Part shown: piece after piece, positions 6,363-8,019 of the stretch
How the letters are laid out: each line of letters starts with the position of its first letter
How positions within the stretch are numbered: position 1 is the first letter of the stretch
NCBI GenBank assembly: GCA_963631415.1
Contig: CAVGQS010000116.1
Span: 1-8,019, forward strand
Source of the DNA: UBA6382 sp963631415
GTDB taxonomy: Bacteria; Bacteroidota; Bacteroidia; Bacteroidales; Bacteroidaceae
Reading direction: 5' to 3'
Length of the DNA stretch: 8,019 bases
The notes under the pieces: model-generated
Told to the model about the DNA's origin: nothing
Seen by the model: only the letters and a program-made list of their open reading frames with translations
The model's database searches: none
Translations under genes and position numbers: made by a program

Positions 6363-6794
6363 ATGTTACCAGTAATGAGAACTAACGGTTGGTTTCCGAC
6401 AGTGTTTGACGAATTTTTCAACAACGATTGGATGCCTGCAAAGGTAAAGGCTACTGAGCCCGCCATCAACGTGAAGGAAGACGAAAAGGAATTTGTCATG
6501 GAAGTGGCAGTGCCCGGCATCAAGAAAGAGTTTTGCCGCATCAACGTCAACCACGACGGCAACCTGGAAGTGGCTATCGAAAACAAGTTTGAGCACAAGG
6601 ACGAGGACAAGAAGGAACACTACATCCGTCGCGAGTTCAGCTACTCCAACTACCAACAGACCTACGCGCTCCCCGAGAACGTAGTGAAAGAAAAAATCAC
6701 CGCTAAGGTCGAGAACGGCGTGCTCTCCATCACCATGCCTAAGCTGACCAAAGAGGACGAGAAGAAGACCCAACTGCAGATTGAAGTGAAATAA
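6363..6794 (+). CDS. Small heat-shock protein, Hsp20/alpha-crystallin family
   Basis: A 143-residue ATP-independent holdase chaperone that binds unfolding proteins during stress and hands them to the DnaK/ClpB system; it is cytoplasmic and expected to form large oligomers. A short N-terminal arm with aromatic residues (1-33: GWFPTVFDEFFNNDWMP) precedes the alpha-crystallin domain (about 34-127). That domain includes the VPGIKKEF loop (50-57), the RREFSYSNYQQTYALP strand region (89-104) and the family signature AKVENGVLSITMPK (114-127). The C-terminal tail has the I/V-x-I/V anchor as IEV (140-142). The start follows a strong AGGAGG. Length is normal. It is transcribed alone, between the twin palindrome region and its own terminator; stress-inducible regulation through those palindromes is inferred. 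Confidence 0.95.
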   Translation: MLPVMRTNGWFPTVFDEFFNNDWMPAKVKATEPAINVKEDEKEFVMEVAVPGIKKEFCRINVNHDGNLEVAIENKFEHKDEDKKEHYIRREFSYSNYQQTYALPENVVKEKITAKVENGVLSITMPKLTKEDEKKTQLQIEVK

Positions 6795-6854
6795 CGCACT
6801 CTGCCGCAGCCGCAGGGACCGTGTACCACACGCCCCGCACGGCTGACAACCCAG

Positions 6855-6905
6855 GCGGGGCGACACAGACCTACACAACCAGGCTGTGCCGCCCCGCTTT
6901 TTTTT
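6855..6905 (+). terminator. Rho-independent terminator after hsp20
   Basis: GCGGGGCGACACAG (6855-6868) pairs with CTGTGCCGCCCCGC (6884-6897), a 14-bp stem with one A/C mismatch. CCT/AGG pairs inside can extend it. Eight T follow directly (6898-6905). It lies about 60 nt beyond the hsp20 stop. A second CGCCCCGC at 6831-6838 could compete for the left arm. Confidence 0.93.
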
Positions 6906-6937
6906 GTCTATAATGTGTTGCGTTTTGTTACAAAAAA

Positions 6938-6973
6938 TGACAAATTAAGTGACAGGTGATGTGACAGGTCGGG
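6938..6973. repeat. 12-nt direct repeats starting with TGACA
   Basis: TGACA begins at 6938, 6950 and 6962, exactly 12 nt apart. The second and third units share TGACAGGT, so GTGACAGGT occurs at 6949-6957 and 6961-6969. The array sits at the point where the GC-rich chromosome gives way to AT-rich DNA leading into the methyltransferase. It could be a regulator-binding array or simply slippage DNA. Confidence 0.6.
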
Positions 6974-7027
6974 TGCTAACAATCGTAATTCTTTGTTGGA
7001 AATGACGTGCCATTGACCAGAAATTAC

Positions 7028-7035
7028 TACATTTG
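7028..7035 (+). promoter_or_regulatory. Possible -7 box for the methyltransferase gene
   Basis: TACATTTG matches TAnnTTTG exactly, but no TTTG is found at the expected distance upstream; the nearest, at 6992-6995, is 32 nt away. Transcription would start near 7042, about 130 nt before the chosen ATG. Confidence 0.4.
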
Positions 7036-7072
7036 TGGGTTGTAACGGATTCGCCAAACAGCAACGACAAGA

Positions 7073-7114
7073 CTCTAGTACTTCTGGTTAGGAACTCACT
7101 AGCTGCAACTAGAG
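7073..7114. promoter_or_regulatory. Inverted repeat with clustered CTAG sites ahead of the methylase
   Basis: CTCTAGT (7073-7079) is the exact reverse complement of ACTAGAG (7108-7114), separated by 28 nt. A third CTAG lies between them at 7099-7102. It falls just after the candidate -7 box, so it could be an operator or leader hairpin controlling the methylase. That role is an inference from position only. Confidence 0.3.
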
Positions 7115-7173
7115 AAATAACCATTGGAGGAATAGTTCGCAAGGTCGGAAAACAAATAGAAATAACATCAAAC

Positions 7174-8019
7174 ATGTCAAAAGACAAAGCAACATTCTCA
7201 TTGTTTGATTTTTGTAAAAAGAAAGCAGACAAAGTGCAGATATATGGAGAAGAGACGCTTGATGAAAACGGGAAAATTATTCCGTTCATTGAACAAGCGG
7301 CTCTTATGACGCATTATTTGCAATTACGCAATAAAAATATAGAACTGCCTTATGCGTCACAAGCGGAGCGCATTCTAAACTTATGGTATGAATTTGTAAA
7401 AGGGGAAAATAGCAAAAAGAATAGTGGAATAGTAGCAGAGTCTGCTGCAGGCATTCAAACGTATCTTTTCCCTGACTTATTTCAGGCTCCTTTTCAGGCT
7501 CCTGCCAATCCGAAGTTTACATTCATAGACTTGTTCGCTGGCATTGGCGGCTTCAGAATGGCGTTTCAAAATCTTGGCGGCGAATGTGTTTTTTCTTCAG
7601 AATGGGATGAGCAGGCGAAGAAAACGTATTATGCAAATTATGGCGATGTTCCATTTGGCGACATTACAAAAGAAAGTACAAAAAACAAAATCCCTAAAGG
7701 TTTTGACATACTCTGTGCAGGTTTCCCTTGCCAGGCATTCTCCTTAGCGGGCAAACGATTGGGATTTGAGGAAACCCGAGGAACACTATTCTTCGATGTT
7801 GCTGAGATATTGCGCCGTTATCAGCCAAAGGCCTTTTTTCTTGAAAACGTAAAGGGATTGATGATACACGACAAGGGAAAGACATTAAAAACGATACTTA
7901 ATACTTTGGATGAAGTCGGCTATATAGTGCCCGATCCTCAGCTTGTTAATGCGATGTACTTTGGAGTGCCACAGCATCGTGAAAGGATCTATATAGTGGG
8001 ATTCAGAAAGGATTTAGGC
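7174..8019 (+). CDS. DNA (cytosine-5) methyltransferase, 3' end cut off by the window
   Basis: This enzyme transfers a methyl group from S-adenosylmethionine to C5 of cytosine in a specific DNA site. At least 282 residues are visible, in frame to the last base. Motif I is DLFAGIGGFR (119-128, SAM binding). Motif IV is GFPCQAFS, with catalytic Cys186. Motif VI is FLENVKGL, with Glu224. Motif VIII is QHRERIYIVG (from 267). The target-recognition domain and motifs IX-X lie beyond the edge, so the site is unknown. Residues 1-115 form an unusually long N-terminal extension that I do not recognise. The ATG at 7174 is the first in frame, but the frame is open back to 7006 (TTG at 7033 possible), so the true start may be earlier. 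Composition is far more AT-rich than its neighbours, which suggests horizontal transfer. A cognate endonuclease may follow. Confidence 0.93.
   Translation, partial: MSKDKATFSLFDFCKKKADKVQIYGEETLDENGKIIPFIEQAALMTHYLQLRNKNIELPYASQAERILNLWYEFVKGENSKKNSGIVAESAAGIQTYLFPDLFQAPFQAPANPKFTFIDLFAGIGGFRMAFQNLGGECVFSSEWDEQAKKTYYANYGDVPFGDITKESTKNKIPKGFDILCAGFPCQAFSLAGKRLGFEETRGTLFFDVAEILRRYQPKAFFLENVKGLMIHDKGKTLKTILNTLDEVGYIVPDPQLVNAMYFGVPQHRERIYIVGFRKDLG
7480..7503 (+). repeat. Perfect 12-bp in-frame duplication in the methylase linker
   Basis: TTTCAGGCTCCT occurs twice back to back (7480-7491 and 7492-7503), encoding FQAP-FQAP at residues 103-110. It lies just before the catalytic core, in the presumed linker to the N-terminal extension. 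Because the unit is a multiple of three, gain or loss keeps the frame. Confidence 0.9.

Noticed and set aside
6945..7289. 114-codon minus-strand frame over the methylase 5' region
   Set aside because: It overlaps the methylase start and promoter region and shows no recognisable domain; a small gene here cannot be excluded but is not supported.

Overview
This window looks like chromosomal DNA from a member of the Bacteroidota, most likely a GC-rich gut or oral Bacteroidales (Prevotella- or Muribaculaceae-like; the genus cannot be fixed from here). Three things point there: a DUF4301 gene, a family I know from Bacteroidota; promoters of the Bacteroidota TAnnTTTG (-7) type ahead of several genes; and a secreted GH89 alpha-N-acetylglucosaminidase typical of glycan-degrading gut Bacteroidales.

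Layout. Positions 1-335 are non-coding. They hold a 21-nt tandem repeat, a strong minus-strand terminator and a 22-nt tandem repeat. Next come two minus-strand genes in a likely operon: a secreted seven-repeat TPR protein (1901-2842), then a DUF4301 protein (336-1856). The 44-nt gap between them is almost entirely a 19-bp tandem repeat. A divergent promoter region (2843-3140) separates these from the plus-strand GH89 gene (3141-5468), which ends in a near-perfect bidirectional terminator (5499-5547). Then come greA (5696-6160), with its own promoter, and an hsp20 small heat-shock gene (6363-6794). The hsp20 upstream region carries two identical 14-bp copies of a palindromic element exactly 42 bp apart, and its start has an unusually strong Shine-Dalgarno sequence. 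The hsp20 gene ends in a strong terminator (6855-6905).

Beyond that terminator the DNA changes character. Base composition drops sharply: one sampled 60-base line in the methyltransferase gene has 20 G+C, against 44 in a sampled line of the GH89 gene. After a 12-bp-period TGACA repeat, the window ends inside a DNA cytosine-5 methyltransferase gene with motifs I to VIII. It is cut off before the target-recognition domain. This is probably the edge of a horizontally acquired restriction-modification or orphan-methylase island continuing to the right.

The genes left of position 6905 are housekeeping or niche functions: transcript cleavage, chaperone, glycan degradation, a TPR adaptor and a predicted nucleotidyltransferase-like enzyme. 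They do not form one obvious pathway. I see no clearly new multi-gene system. The best leads are the DUF4301 sequence signature, the twin operator upstream of hsp20, the run of short tandem repeats at gene ends, and the methylase with a long N-terminal extension.
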